Shown here: positions 34,102 through 41,814 of the stretch, one piece after another | Position numbering within the stretch: the first letter of the stretch is position 1 | Layout: each line of letters begins with the position of its first letter | Source of the DNA: Desulfobulbus oligotrophicus | Lineage (GTDB): Bacteria > Desulfobacterota > Desulfobulbia > Desulfobulbales > Desulfobulbaceae | DNA length: 64,000 nucleotides | Direction: 5' to 3' | Assembly (NCBI RefSeq): GCF_016446285.1 | Contig: NZ_CP054140.1 | Location: 1,345,501 to 1,409,500 of the forward strand | Made by a program: the position numbers and the translations under genes | The notes under the pieces: model-generated | What the model was told of the DNA's origin: nothing | Seen by the model: the letters and a program-made list of their open reading frames with translations, nothing else | Databases searched by the model: none

Positions 34102-34374
34102 GCAGCGTTTTTTCCGGATATTACAGGTTCGGCATCTTTGTTTATTGGATGATCTGCAGTGCAAAGTTCATAAAATGTTCAATAAAGAGAGATGAACGAG
34201 ATCAAAAATGAGGTGACAAGGGGAAGGATGTGGTAAAATTAGTCGCTGTGCAGAGTTGCCTGTTGCTCGACTGACTCGATCGTGACAGGTGCTTTCTTTC
34301 TGTTGGCCGGGGATCAGGGGAGAGGTTGAAGCGACCGCCGGTTAACCCGTGTAGATGGCGGATCCTTCCCCCGG

Positions 34375-35097
34375 TCAATCTCCGGTTGGAGATATGCGGA
34401 AACAGCGAACCAGGGGCATTTGGCGTAAAGATTCAGCCAGGACGGCCATTTTGTTTGAATCAACAGTGCCGATGACCATTCTGTATTCAAAGGACCGGCC
34501 ATCATCAGAAGTCTGGTACTGCATGTTGTCGACAGTAAAACCGTGTTTGGTCAGTAAACTGATAACTTCATTTTCGTTTAATACGTGGTTTCGATCAAAA
34601 CAGATGCTGTGGTGTGCATAAAAATTTGACGGTAACTTTCCCTCGATCCACCGGAAAACCGAGAGTATCCCCAAGGCTAACAGAGTTGCAATGATTGCCG
34701 GAAACCAGAACCCGATGCCGATCAAAATCCCGGTGGCTGCGGTAATCCATATTGATGCTGCGGTTGTTAATCCGCGCACCGATTGACCCTCTTTAAAGAT
34801 CACACCTGCACCAAGAAAACCGATGCCTGTCATGATCCCCTGTGCCATTCTGGTTGGATCGGTACGAACTGTGTCCAGGGGTACCCCCGGCAGCCAGTTC
34901 CACTGATAATACGTGACCAGCATCAGGAGACTTGAAGCCAGGCAGACCAGTGTATGTGTCCGAAAACCGGCCGGTCGTCCATGATAGCTCCGTTCAAACC
35001 CAATAACTCCACCGGCAAGGAGTGCGCCGGCCAGGCGGGTGCTGATCATGAGATAATCTGCTTCCATTGCGGTAAGAACTGATTCAAAACCTGTCAT
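34375..35097 (-). CDS. mgtC: MgtC/SapB-family membrane protein
   Basis: 240 residues. The first ~145 form the MgtC membrane domain (LAGALLAGGVIGFERSYHGRPAGFRTHTLVCLASSLLM, TGIGFLGAGVIFKEG, VRGLTTAASIWITAATG). The last ~80 form a soluble ACT-like C-terminal domain. MgtC proteins affect Mg2+ homeostasis and, in some bacteria, inhibit the F-type ATPase. No Mg2+-responsive leader or mgtB is seen nearby. Confidence 0.88.
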   Translation of the reverse strand: MTGFESVLTAMEADYLMISTRLAGALLAGGVIGFERSYHGRPAGFRTHTLVCLASSLLMLVTYYQWNWLPGVPLDTVRTDPTRMAQGIMTGIGFLGAGVIFKEGQSVRGLTTAASIWITAATGILIGIGFWFPAIIATLLALGILSVFRWIEGKLPSNFYAHHSICFDRNHVLNENEVISLLTKHGFTVDNMQYQTSDDGRSFEYRMVIGTVDSNKMAVLAESLRQMPLVRCFRISPTGD

Positions 35098-35130
35098 AAT
35101 ATGTCTTTTCCGGTTAGCGATAAACTTATG

Positions 35131-35916
35131 CTATCTGTTTTTATCCATCTGCGCAACGGTCCGTCTGATACCGAATTCCCTGTTGAGGACATCAGGGTGA
35201 ACCTTCCTGCTCACTCTCCACTCTGTACGCAGTCCGCATAGAGTTGTGTAAATAAATGTGCTGCCGGTCAATGTTTTTCTGCCGTCAGGTGTGGCGAGTG
35301 TTGCCAGAGGAGTTTTTCTGAAATGAGAAGCAGGTGAGTCTCTATGAAACTTAAACATACCTTGAAAGTCGGCTATTTCCCTTGGAGACAGTGTGAATTT
35401 AAAAAGGGAAGTCCACTGTTTCTGGAGGATGTTCTGCTGAACCAGGTAGTCGTTCCCCTGGCGATCAATCCTGTACGATCGCCCCTGCTCTGTTTGAACA
35501 GTCCCGGTTCTGAGCAGAAGCGGAACTCTGAATGAATCTCCAAAGCCGACATCCACAAGCCAGGTTTCCTCAAGATGCACAAGCAGGACAACATGATCAA
35601 ACGCAGGTGTGAATGTACGGTCCTCCTGGGCGACTTGAGCAGAAAGAAGGTCGATTTTGTACCCAAGCGAGCGTAAAAGGTTTGCAAAGAGAATATTGTT
35701 TTCGTAGCATATGCCCCCTCGATTTTCTGTGACGATCTTCCGGTAGAAATGTTCTGGAGACAGCCGCATCGGTTCCGCCCAGTGGATGGAGAGATTTTCA
35801 AACGGTACACAGAGGAGATGAGCTGCCTGTAACGTATGTAGAGAGACCTGATCCGGATGTGTAAAAGTATGGTGATCAAGTCTCTTTAAGTAGGCCCGGA
35901 GGTGTTCAGGCTCCAT
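35131..35916 (-). CDS. nat: Arylamine N-acetyltransferase
   Basis: 261 residues with the NAT catalytic triad in the right order and spacing: Cys70 in RGGICYENN, His108 in DHVVLLV and Asp122 in VDVGFGD. It transfers acetyl groups from acetyl-CoA to arylamines or hydrazines, and some members act in secondary metabolism. It lies 33 bp upstream of mgtC on the same strand, perhaps cotranscribed. I start at ATG 35916 (MEPEHLRAYLKR), where the family begins; ATG 35940 is an alternative. Confidence 0.9.
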   Translation of the reverse strand: MEPEHLRAYLKRLDHHTFTHPDQVSLHTLQAAHLLCVPFENLSIHWAEPMRLSPEHFYRKIVTENRGGICYENNILFANLLRSLGYKIDLLSAQVAQEDRTFTPAFDHVVLLVHLEETWLVDVGFGDSFRVPLLLRTGTVQTEQGRSYRIDRQGNDYLVQQNILQKQWTSLFKFTLSPREIADFQGMFKFHRDSPASHFRKTPLATLATPDGRKTLTGSTFIYTTLCGLRTEWRVSRKVHPDVLNREFGIRRTVAQMDKNR

Positions 35917-36407
35917 TCGCATCCATTTCACGGCATGCATCCATTCGAGATTTGGTGGATAATCAGGTTGAAAGTAGAAATTAATCGGTGGTCACAACGG
36001 GGTCAATTCCAAATGATCGTACTTTTGCTGTTTTCCCGGGATACTGATATCTTCTGTTTGAATTGACAGGGGGTGTATGCTGTTCTTATCTGTTTGCTGA
36101 GGACAATGACCGGTGGATGTATGTCGCCAATCTGCAGTGTGCCCCTCTATTACCGACGGCGGGAATAATCCCGATAACGGTGGATGCAGATGCACCGTAT
36201 ATACTGTGGGGACAGGTGGTCTGGACCCGATTGACTGAAGGCAGGATCAGATCATTGCAGCTCTGATCTTTTACATGAATAAAGTTTTTGACAGGATACA
36301 GGCCGCTGGGACGGCACGAAAATATTTGCCGTCATCTCTTGTCAAACCGTTGGTTTTTTCATCCCTTGTTGCAATAAGCAGGAACCCATCAGAAAGTCAG
36401 GAGTAGT
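35917..36407. other. Intergenic region upstream of typA
   Basis: About 490 bp between divergent nat and typA. It holds one 67-codon plus-strand frame (36063-36266, Cys-containing, no ribosome site, no recognised family) and an inverted ACGGTG/CACCGT pair near 36177-36198. A TTGACA near 36289 could be the -35 of typA, though I see no good -10 at the right distance. Confidence 0.4.
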
Positions 36408-38207
36408 ATGAGACAGCAGTTTATTCGTAATGTCGCTATTATCGCCCACGTTGATCACGGTAAAACCACCCTGGTTGATCAGTTATTTCGTTCAAGTGGT
36501 ATGTTTCGTGATAATCAACATGTGGCCGATCGGCTGATGGATTCCATGGAGATTGAGCGTGAACGCGGTATCACCATTACTTCCAAAAACGGTTCGTATA
36601 CGTATGGTGATTATCAGATCAATATTATCGACACTCCCGGTCATGCCGATTTTGGTGGTCAGGTGGAACGGGTGCTGCATATGGCAGATGGAGCACTCCT
36701 GTTGGTGGATGCGCAAGAGGGGCCGATGCCGCAGACTTTTTTCGTGGTAAAGAAGGCACTGGCTGCCAAGTTGCCGATCCTGGTGGTGATCAACAAGATC
36801 GACAAACCTGCAGCCCGGTGCGATTGGGCTGTGGATCAGGTTTTCGGCCTGCTGGACCGGCTCGGTGCTCCGGATCATATCCTGGACTTTCCGGTGGTCT
36901 ATGCCTCTGCCAAGGCCGGCTACGCTGTTCATCAACCGGATGACCCGGTGACTGTGGACACTGGTATGCAGACTGTTTCCGAGATGATCATTCATCATGT
37001 GCCGCCACCATCCGGCAGTCCTGATGCCCCTTTGCAGCTGCAGATCAGCACCATTGACTATTCACCGTATCTTGGCCGTTTAGGGATCGGCAAACTTTTG
37101 AATGGTCGACTCAGTCTGCGTACTCCGCTGGTGGTTTCCCGCCGTGACGGGACCATTAACCCCGTACGGATCAGCAAGATCTTCGGCTTTGCGAGTAACC
37201 AGAAGGTACCGGTCGAAAATGTACAGGTGGGGGATATTGTAGCTGTTGCCGGTATGGAAGATGTGACCATCGGCGTTACCTTTACCGACCCCACCAATCC
37301 TCAGCCATTGCCGCTCATTGAGATTGACCCGCCCACTATTTCAATGAATTTTATTCCCAACGACTCACCTTTTGCCGGTCAGGACGGCAAGTATGTCACC
37401 TCCCGTCATCTTGAGGAACGCCTTTCCCGCGAGGTTCTCTCCGATGTGGCTCTTCAGGTCGAACCGCTCAGCAACGAGATCGGTTATCGGGTTTCCGGTC
37501 GCGGCGAGCTGCATCTTTCTATTCTTATTGAAAAGATGCGTCGTGAAGATTACGAGTTTCAAGTGACTCGTCCGCAGGTGATTGTTCGCGAGATTGATGG
37601 TCAGCTCATGGAACCGTATGAAGAGCTGTTTGTGGATGTTGATGAAAAGTTTCAGGGAGTGGTGATTGAAAAACTTGGCAGGCTTAAAGGGCTGCTCATC
37701 GACATGCAGGTCGAGAAAGAAATGACCCGTATGAAGTTTAAGGTGCCGACCCGTGGCCTGCTGGGGTATCGTTCCGTGTTCATGACCGATACCCATGGTA
37801 TGGGGGTGATGCACTACGTTTTTGCAGAATGGGGCCCCCATGCCGGAGAGATTCAGAATCGGATCAACGGTGTGATGGTTGTTAAGGAGACATGCACGTC
37901 AGTCGCCTATGCGTTGTTTAATCTCCAGGAACGAGGTAGACTTTTTTTAGGTCCGGGCGTTGCTGTTTACTCCGGCATGATCATCGGCGAACATTGTCGG
38001 CCTGCTGATCTGATTGTAAATCCGGCCAAAGGCAAAAAATTGACCAACATTCGTGCATCCGGAACGGATGAGGCGGTTATACTTGTTCCACCGGTAGACA
38101 TGAGTCTTGAGGACTGTATCTCGTATATCAATGATGATGAGTTGGTGGAGATCACCCCTAAGGCGATACGGTTACGTAAGAAGAAAGGGGTAAGGATAAG
38201 AGGATAA
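36408..38207 (+). CDS. typA: Ribosome-associated GTPase TypA/BipA
   Basis: 599 residues with the translational GTPase signature: AHVDHGKTTLVDQLF (P loop), RGITITSKN, DTPGHADFGGQVER and NKIDKP, followed by EF-G-like domains and the TypA-specific C-terminal domain. TypA/BipA assists late 50S assembly and is needed under cold or other stress. The ATG at 36408 follows CAGGAG. The gene is followed 28 bp later by a small CxxU membrane protein gene. Confidence 0.96.
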   Translation: MRQQFIRNVAIIAHVDHGKTTLVDQLFRSSGMFRDNQHVADRLMDSMEIERERGITITSKNGSYTYGDYQINIIDTPGHADFGGQVERVLHMADGALLLVDAQEGPMPQTFFVVKKALAAKLPILVVINKIDKPAARCDWAVDQVFGLLDRLGAPDHILDFPVVYASAKAGYAVHQPDDPVTVDTGMQTVSEMIIHHVPPPSGSPDAPLQLQISTIDYSPYLGRLGIGKLLNGRLSLRTPLVVSRRDGTINPVRISKIFGFASNQKVPVENVQVGDIVAVAGMEDVTIGVTFTDPTNPQPLPLIEIDPPTISMNFIPNDSPFAGQDGKYVTSRHLEERLSREVLSDVALQVEPLSNEIGYRVSGRGELHLSILIEKMRREDYEFQVTRPQVIVREIDGQLMEPYEELFVDVDEKFQGVVIEKLGRLKGLLIDMQVEKEMTRMKFKVPTRGLLGYRSVFMTDTHGMGVMHYVFAEWGPHAGEIQNRINGVMVVKETCTSVAYALFNLQERGRLFLGPGVAVYSGMIIGEHCRPADLIVNPAKGKKLTNIRASGTDEAVILVPPVDMSLEDCISYINDDELVEITPKAIRLRKKKGVRIRG

Positions 38208-38235
38208 ATAGCTTTCTTTTCTTCAGGGAGGTTTC

Positions 38236-38403
38236 ATGAAAGAGTTGTTGCTTATCGGCGTGGCATTCGTTGTCGGTATTGCCGCCTTTATAGTTCTTTT
38301 GAAAAAAATCGGTGATGGCTGTACTCCCTGACTGCTGCTCTATGGCTCCGTAGGTGCGGGGCTGTTGACCTATGCGGTGTTGAAATTTTTCCTGTCCGGT
38401 TAA
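38236..38403 (+). CDS. Small membrane selenoprotein candidate with CTPU motif, 55 aa
   Basis: ATG 38236 has an excellent ribosome site (AGGGAGG-TTTC). The frame reads a membrane helix (residues 4-22), then KKIGDG-Cys29-Thr-Pro-TGA32, then continues in frame through a second helix (LLLYGSVGAGLLTYAVLKFFL) to TAA 38401-38403, two bases before the next gene's ATG. Reading the TGA at 38329-38331 as Sec gives a two-helix hairpin protein with a CxxU redox motif at the membrane face. A SECIS-like hairpin follows at 38345-38362. Gene callers would miss it. Family unknown to me; a thiol/selenol oxidoreductase role is inferred from CxxU. Confidence 0.75.
38345..38362 (+). promoter_or_regulatory. SECIS-like hairpin of the CxxU membrane protein
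   Basis: GCTCCG (38345-38350) pairs with CGGGGC (38357-38362), one G-U pair included, around the loop TAGGTG. The GG of the loop begins 22 nt after the TGA. Distance, stem length and GGU-containing loop agree with bacterial SECIS hairpins, and with the element in the peroxiredoxin gene of this window. Confidence 0.65.
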
Positions 38404-38405
38404 GT

Positions 38406-39224
38406 ATGATGGCAACCATCAATCAAAATCGTCAGCTACAGGATCCGATTGTCTCAATACGGGCACGAATTGCGGAAAAACGCATTTTTGAGGCCCGATT
38501 TCTCTTTCGTCAGTTTGGAGACGTGATTGCACCACAGCAAAAACAGAAGCTGGCCGATGAACTGGCAGCCGTACTGACAGAAGCGGAACAGCTGTTGCAG
38601 CGTGCCCGGGCCCATGTTGCAGGTGGTGAACGTGCCCAGGCTGAGCAACTGTATCAAGAGATAGAAAAGGTGGTCATCGATATGCCCGGGGTTGCCGATG
38701 AGGCACGGGCATTGGCCGGAGCAGCGGTACTGACGTTGAAAATGAGGGCATCGGCTCCACTTGTCCCGGATCCGGAACAGCAGTTCAGCATCGATCCGGA
38801 ACCCCGGATTAGCAATCAGAACCATATAAGATTCAGAAAACCGCAGTCAAAAACACGAGCTGCACGATGGCTGGTGGTCTGCCTGGTAGCCGGTGCAGGT
38901 CTTTTAACAGCCTCTTTGCTCGTACTTTGGTACAAAAACGTTACAGATGCTGATTTTTCAATCCCTTTTCTGAGCCGGCCATCTGAAAAGATTCAGATCA
39001 GGCCGATTATAACGGCAGACCATCCTGCGATGGAACAGGCAGCTCCGGATACGGTTGTCTCCGGAACGAATGGACGGGATGATTCAGAAATGCAGGCAGC
39101 TGTTACTTTGTCTCCTTCGTCTGCAGACACACCGGTCTCGGCACCGGCTGGAAAGGTCCGGGTGCACCCTCTTTCCACCCTGGAGGTGGGTACCCTGCAG
39201 GTGGAGCAATCAACAGGGCAATGA
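38406..39224 (+). CDS. Hypothetical membrane protein with helical N-terminal domain
   Basis: 272 residues, unrecognised family. The first ~115 residues are helical and charged, with repeat-like character (LLQRARAHVAGGERAQAEQLYQEIEKV), followed by a membrane helix at about 155-177 (WLVVCLVAGAGLLTASLLVLWY) and a ~95-residue Ser/Thr/Pro/Ala-rich tail probably in the periplasm. Its ATG starts two bases after the stop of the CxxU selenoprotein, so the two are almost certainly coexpressed and may cooperate. ATG 38409 is an equal alternative. Confidence 0.75.
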   Translation: MMATINQNRQLQDPIVSIRARIAEKRIFEARFLFRQFGDVIAPQQKQKLADELAAVLTEAEQLLQRARAHVAGGERAQAEQLYQEIEKVVIDMPGVADEARALAGAAVLTLKMRASAPLVPDPEQQFSIDPEPRISNQNHIRFRKPQSKTRAARWLVVCLVAGAGLLTASLLVLWYKNVTDADFSIPFLSRPSEKIQIRPIITADHPAMEQAAPDTVVSGTNGRDDSEMQAAVTLSPSSADTPVSAPAGKVRVHPLSTLEVGTLQVEQSTGQ

Positions 39225-39255
39225 TGTATTGTGCCGTCAATGCCTGTCGGTTTTT

Positions 39256-39720
39256 TTACAGGACAGGTCGTTTGCCGGTTTGTTTAAAAACATAGTAGTC
39301 CTGTAAGATACGGGTATGATCAAAGACCAGCGGCGGCAGGTTTTCCCGGCGAAAGACTGCAGCGTGTTGCGCGTCATCTGCGGCTTCCGGTTTGCCGCTG
39401 GCTGTGGCAATGTACACGGTTGAAGCTGTGTGTTGGCGTGGGTCACGATTCGGGGCGGAATAGGTATGGAGTTGTGTTGTCAGGGTTACAGACAATCCGG
39501 TTTCTTCGGCAGCCTCTCGGCGGGCAGCCTCTTCAAACGACTCGCCGTAATCAACGAACCCACCAGGCAGGGCCCATCCGTATGGTGGGTTTTTTCGTTC
39601 GATCAAAACAATACCATCTTCAACTTCTATAATGATATCGACGGTCGGGGCAGGATTTCTAAAGGTTTGAACCTGGGACCCGCAGGTTGGGCAGAGCATT
39701 GACGGCCTCCATTGTTTCAT
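39256..39720 (-). CDS. NUDIX hydrolase
   Basis: 154 residues with a complete Nudix box ([21 protein letters not shown] plus TGL), preceded by a short CPTCG metal-knuckle-like start as in a subgroup of ADP-ribose/NADH pyrophosphatase-like enzymes. It hydrolyses nucleoside diphosphates linked to another moiety; substrate not fixed. The ATG at 39720 overlaps the stop of the HAD gene (ATGA), so the pair is translationally coupled. Confidence 0.88.
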   Translation of the reverse strand: MKQWRPSMLCPTCGSQVQTFRNPAPTVDIIIEVEDGIVLIERKNPPYGWALPGGFVDYGESFEEAARREAAEETGLSVTLTTQLHTYSAPNRDPRQHTASTVYIATASGKPEAADDAQHAAVFRRENLPPLVFDHTRILQDYYVFKQTGKRPVL

Positions 39721-40313
39721 AGGCACAGGGTGCGGATATCTGTCCAGCTGTGGACAACGGGCAATCCCTGGCGGTTGTGATTCCAAGGCTGAGCAAAAAC
39801 TATGGAATGAACACCGGTTTGACGTAACTGCAGGCAGGTTTCAACGCGATCGTCGATAAAGGCGGTAAGCCCGAGGCTTTTGATGTGCCTGGCCTTATCG
39901 TCGTGGTCACCCATGGCCACCACGTGCAGAGCCTGTGCAATCTGAGCAGGGAACATCTGCTTGAGCCAGTAATGTACCGGCTCAGCTTCGGATCGGGCTG
40001 TAATGATCGTCACCGGTGTATGGTCTGCCATCTCTGTCAGCACCTCCACTGCACCGGGCATCGGAAGAAGACCGGTGCCCACGGAATCGTGGAGGATTCG
40101 GAGAAAGATCTCTTCAGCAATACCTGCATCCATATCAAGACACTGTTCCACGCTAAACTCGGTGATGTGTTCCCGTTTTATACCGCAATAGTCGTACTGT
40201 TCGCAGGCGATACGGATAAAAGCTTCGATTGTATCTGCAATAACCCCATCGAAATCAAATCCGATTTCTGCAGGATGGATTTTACCGGTCTGCATGGGAG
40301 CGGGGGCTCTCAC
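39717..40313 (-). CDS. HAD-superfamily hydrolase, 5'-nucleotidase-like
   Basis: 198 residues with HAD motif [11 protein letters not shown], motif II TIITARS and the distal FIDDRVETC acidic motif. Length and layout fit small phosphatases of the 5'(3')-deoxyribonucleotidase type. The GTG at 40313 overlaps the stop of the upstream OB-fold gene; ATG 40295 is an alternative start. It is coupled with the NUDIX gene downstream, so the two could act in nucleotide clean-up. Confidence 0.8.
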   Translation of the reverse strand: MRAPAPMQTGKIHPAEIGFDFDGVIADTIEAFIRIACEQYDYCGIKREHITEFSVEQCLDMDAGIAEEIFLRILHDSVGTGLLPMPGAVEVLTEMADHTPVTIITARSEAEPVHYWLKQMFPAQIAQALHVVAMGDHDDKARHIKSLGLTAFIDDRVETCLQLRQTGVHSIVFAQPWNHNRQGLPVVHSWTDIRTLCL

Positions 40314-41161
40314 TGTTCGATTTTGGCATCCTCAACAATGACCTCGTATTTGTAGCCGGCTCCAAAATCCCGATTAAAGGCGAGTGTTCCGGCAATGGTG
40401 ACCACCTTGCCCTCTTCCACATCTGCAGTGGTGGTGACCACCAGGTCATGATGATTCTTTTTGGCATCACCGGTTCCATCCTGCAGGTGGAGCCAGTTTT
40501 TCCCCATGATCATTCGTGAGATCTTCATGATTTTTCCGCGGACATGAACGGTCTTACCATCCAGATCTTTACCTTGTTGAAAACATTCAGCCACAGAATA
40601 ACTGTCCGGACCGACTGCTTTGTCGATACTGAGATCAGCAGAGGGAACGATTGCACCGGCACTGCCGGTTGATTGCCCCATGGTGTCGATGGCGCCGGCA
40701 TGTTCTTTGGTGCTGCTCATCTCTGTTCGCAGTGCCGACTCAAAACTGTTTTCCTGCTTACCGGTTTTTGATGTATCAGAGGCTACATTTTGGGCATTGC
40801 CATGTTTTTTATCTAATCCCGGGGAGAAGATAATTGTCTCAAACGTGCGGTTCAGCGTGTTCGAGGTGAAATTGTGCATAGGAATACCCGGCATACAGGC
40901 AATTGACTCGCCGGTTGTTACCGAAGTTTCAGGAACAGCAACCCATGTTTTTCCCTCTTTGGTATCCAGGTATACGTATGTGTAGCCATTGCTGTTCATG
41001 GTTTCAAGAACTGTCCCCAGAAGGACGGTCTCTCCAGATTTCACCTGCGCGGTCTCCGGATCTGGTCCAGCTGTTTTTGTCTCCTTGGCCAGGACAAGTG
41101 AGGGAAAGGCCAGCAGAAAGACAAGGGCGGCATGCAGTAAGGTTGTACGGATATTGGTCAT
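40310..41161 (-). CDS. Periplasmic NrfJ-like protein with two OB-type domains
   Basis: 283 residues with a signal peptide (MTNIRTTLLHAALVFLLAFPSLVLA). The segment GTVLETMNSNGYTYVYLDTKEGKTWVAVPETSVTTGE resembles the NrfJ family found near multihaem cytochrome genes. A second similar module (VHVRGKIMKISRMIMGKNWLHLQDGTGD...GTLAFNRDFGAGYKYEVIVEDA) follows after a Ser/Thr-rich linker with DKK and TGS stretches. NrfJ-like proteins may bind copper or aid haem proteins; function is uncertain. The ATG 41161 follows GAGGAG. It may share a transcript with the HAD and NUDIX genes. Confidence 0.8.
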   Translation of the reverse strand: MTNIRTTLLHAALVFLLAFPSLVLAKETKTAGPDPETAQVKSGETVLLGTVLETMNSNGYTYVYLDTKEGKTWVAVPETSVTTGESIACMPGIPMHNFTSNTLNRTFETIIFSPGLDKKHGNAQNVASDTSKTGKQENSFESALRTEMSSTKEHAGAIDTMGQSTGSAGAIVPSADLSIDKAVGPDSYSVAECFQQGKDLDGKTVHVRGKIMKISRMIMGKNWLHLQDGTGDAKKNHHDLVVTTTADVEEGKVVTIAGTLAFNRDFGAGYKYEVIVEDAKIEQ

Positions 41162-41280
41162 GGGGTACTCCTCTTTGAAAAGAAAGATAGCATTGTCAGT
41201 CCTGAGCAGGCACAGTATCCTGCAGTATCTTTTCGATCAGGCTGAATCGAACCTATACATTAGAGACGTCGGAAACACTG

Positions 41281-41814
41281 TCAACCCCTGTCGGGAAACA
41301 GTTGATCAAGGCATAGAGCGATGGACCGGCCCCAGACCTGATAACCTCTGGTACTGAGATGGACCTGGTCGGCCAGGAATCCGGGATGAGTGATGGGCAG
41401 GCATTGTTCATGAAACGGCTGTACTAAATCGAGGAAGGTGCACTCATTTATGGAATCGGCTACTTGGTGCAGTTCCCGGTTGATCTGTTCGATTTCATGG
41501 GAAGGTACAGCCGGCATGGGCATCAGAGAACAGAGAATCAGCGGTACTTCCGGATAGAAAAGGCGCATTCGCTGCATCATAGTGGAAAAAATTGCCGGCA
41601 CGAACATGTAGCCCATCAGAAGGTTGTTGGTTCCGGACTGAACCAGGACTGCATCAGGATCGGGACAGTCTTCCATCTCATCGACCAGACGTGCGGCCAG
41701 TTCTTCCGTCATTTCACCGGCAAGGCCCCGATTGATCACGAACACATCGGGCAGGTGCTTGGGCCAGTTACCCCACTCCACCAGGGAGTCTCCGAGCATG
41801 AGCAGTTTAATCAT
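41281..41814 (-). CDS. SGNH/GDSL-family hydrolase
   Basis: 177 residues with the SGNH blocks: LGDSL (catalytic Ser, block I), NRGLAGE (block II Gly), QSGTNNL (block III Asn) and a C-terminal DQVHLS (block V Asp-His). It is probably a cytoplasmic esterase/lipase-type hydrolase. ATG 41814 overlaps the stop of the debranching enzyme gene (ATGA), indicating cotranslation, an unusual partner for glycogen metabolism; it might act on acylated sugars. Confidence 0.88.
   Translation of the reverse strand: MIKLLMLGDSLVEWGNWPKHLPDVFVINRGLAGEMTEELAARLVDEMEDCPDPDAVLVQSGTNNLLMGYMFVPAIFSTMMQRMRLFYPEVPLILCSLMPMPAVPSHEIEQINRELHQVADSINECTFLDLVQPFHEQCLPITHPGFLADQVHLSTRGYQVWGRSIALCLDQLFPDRG

Noticed and set aside
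36063-36266. 67-codon frame upstream of typA
   Set aside because: No ribosome site, no family, and position over the probable promoter; noted only in the intergenic description.
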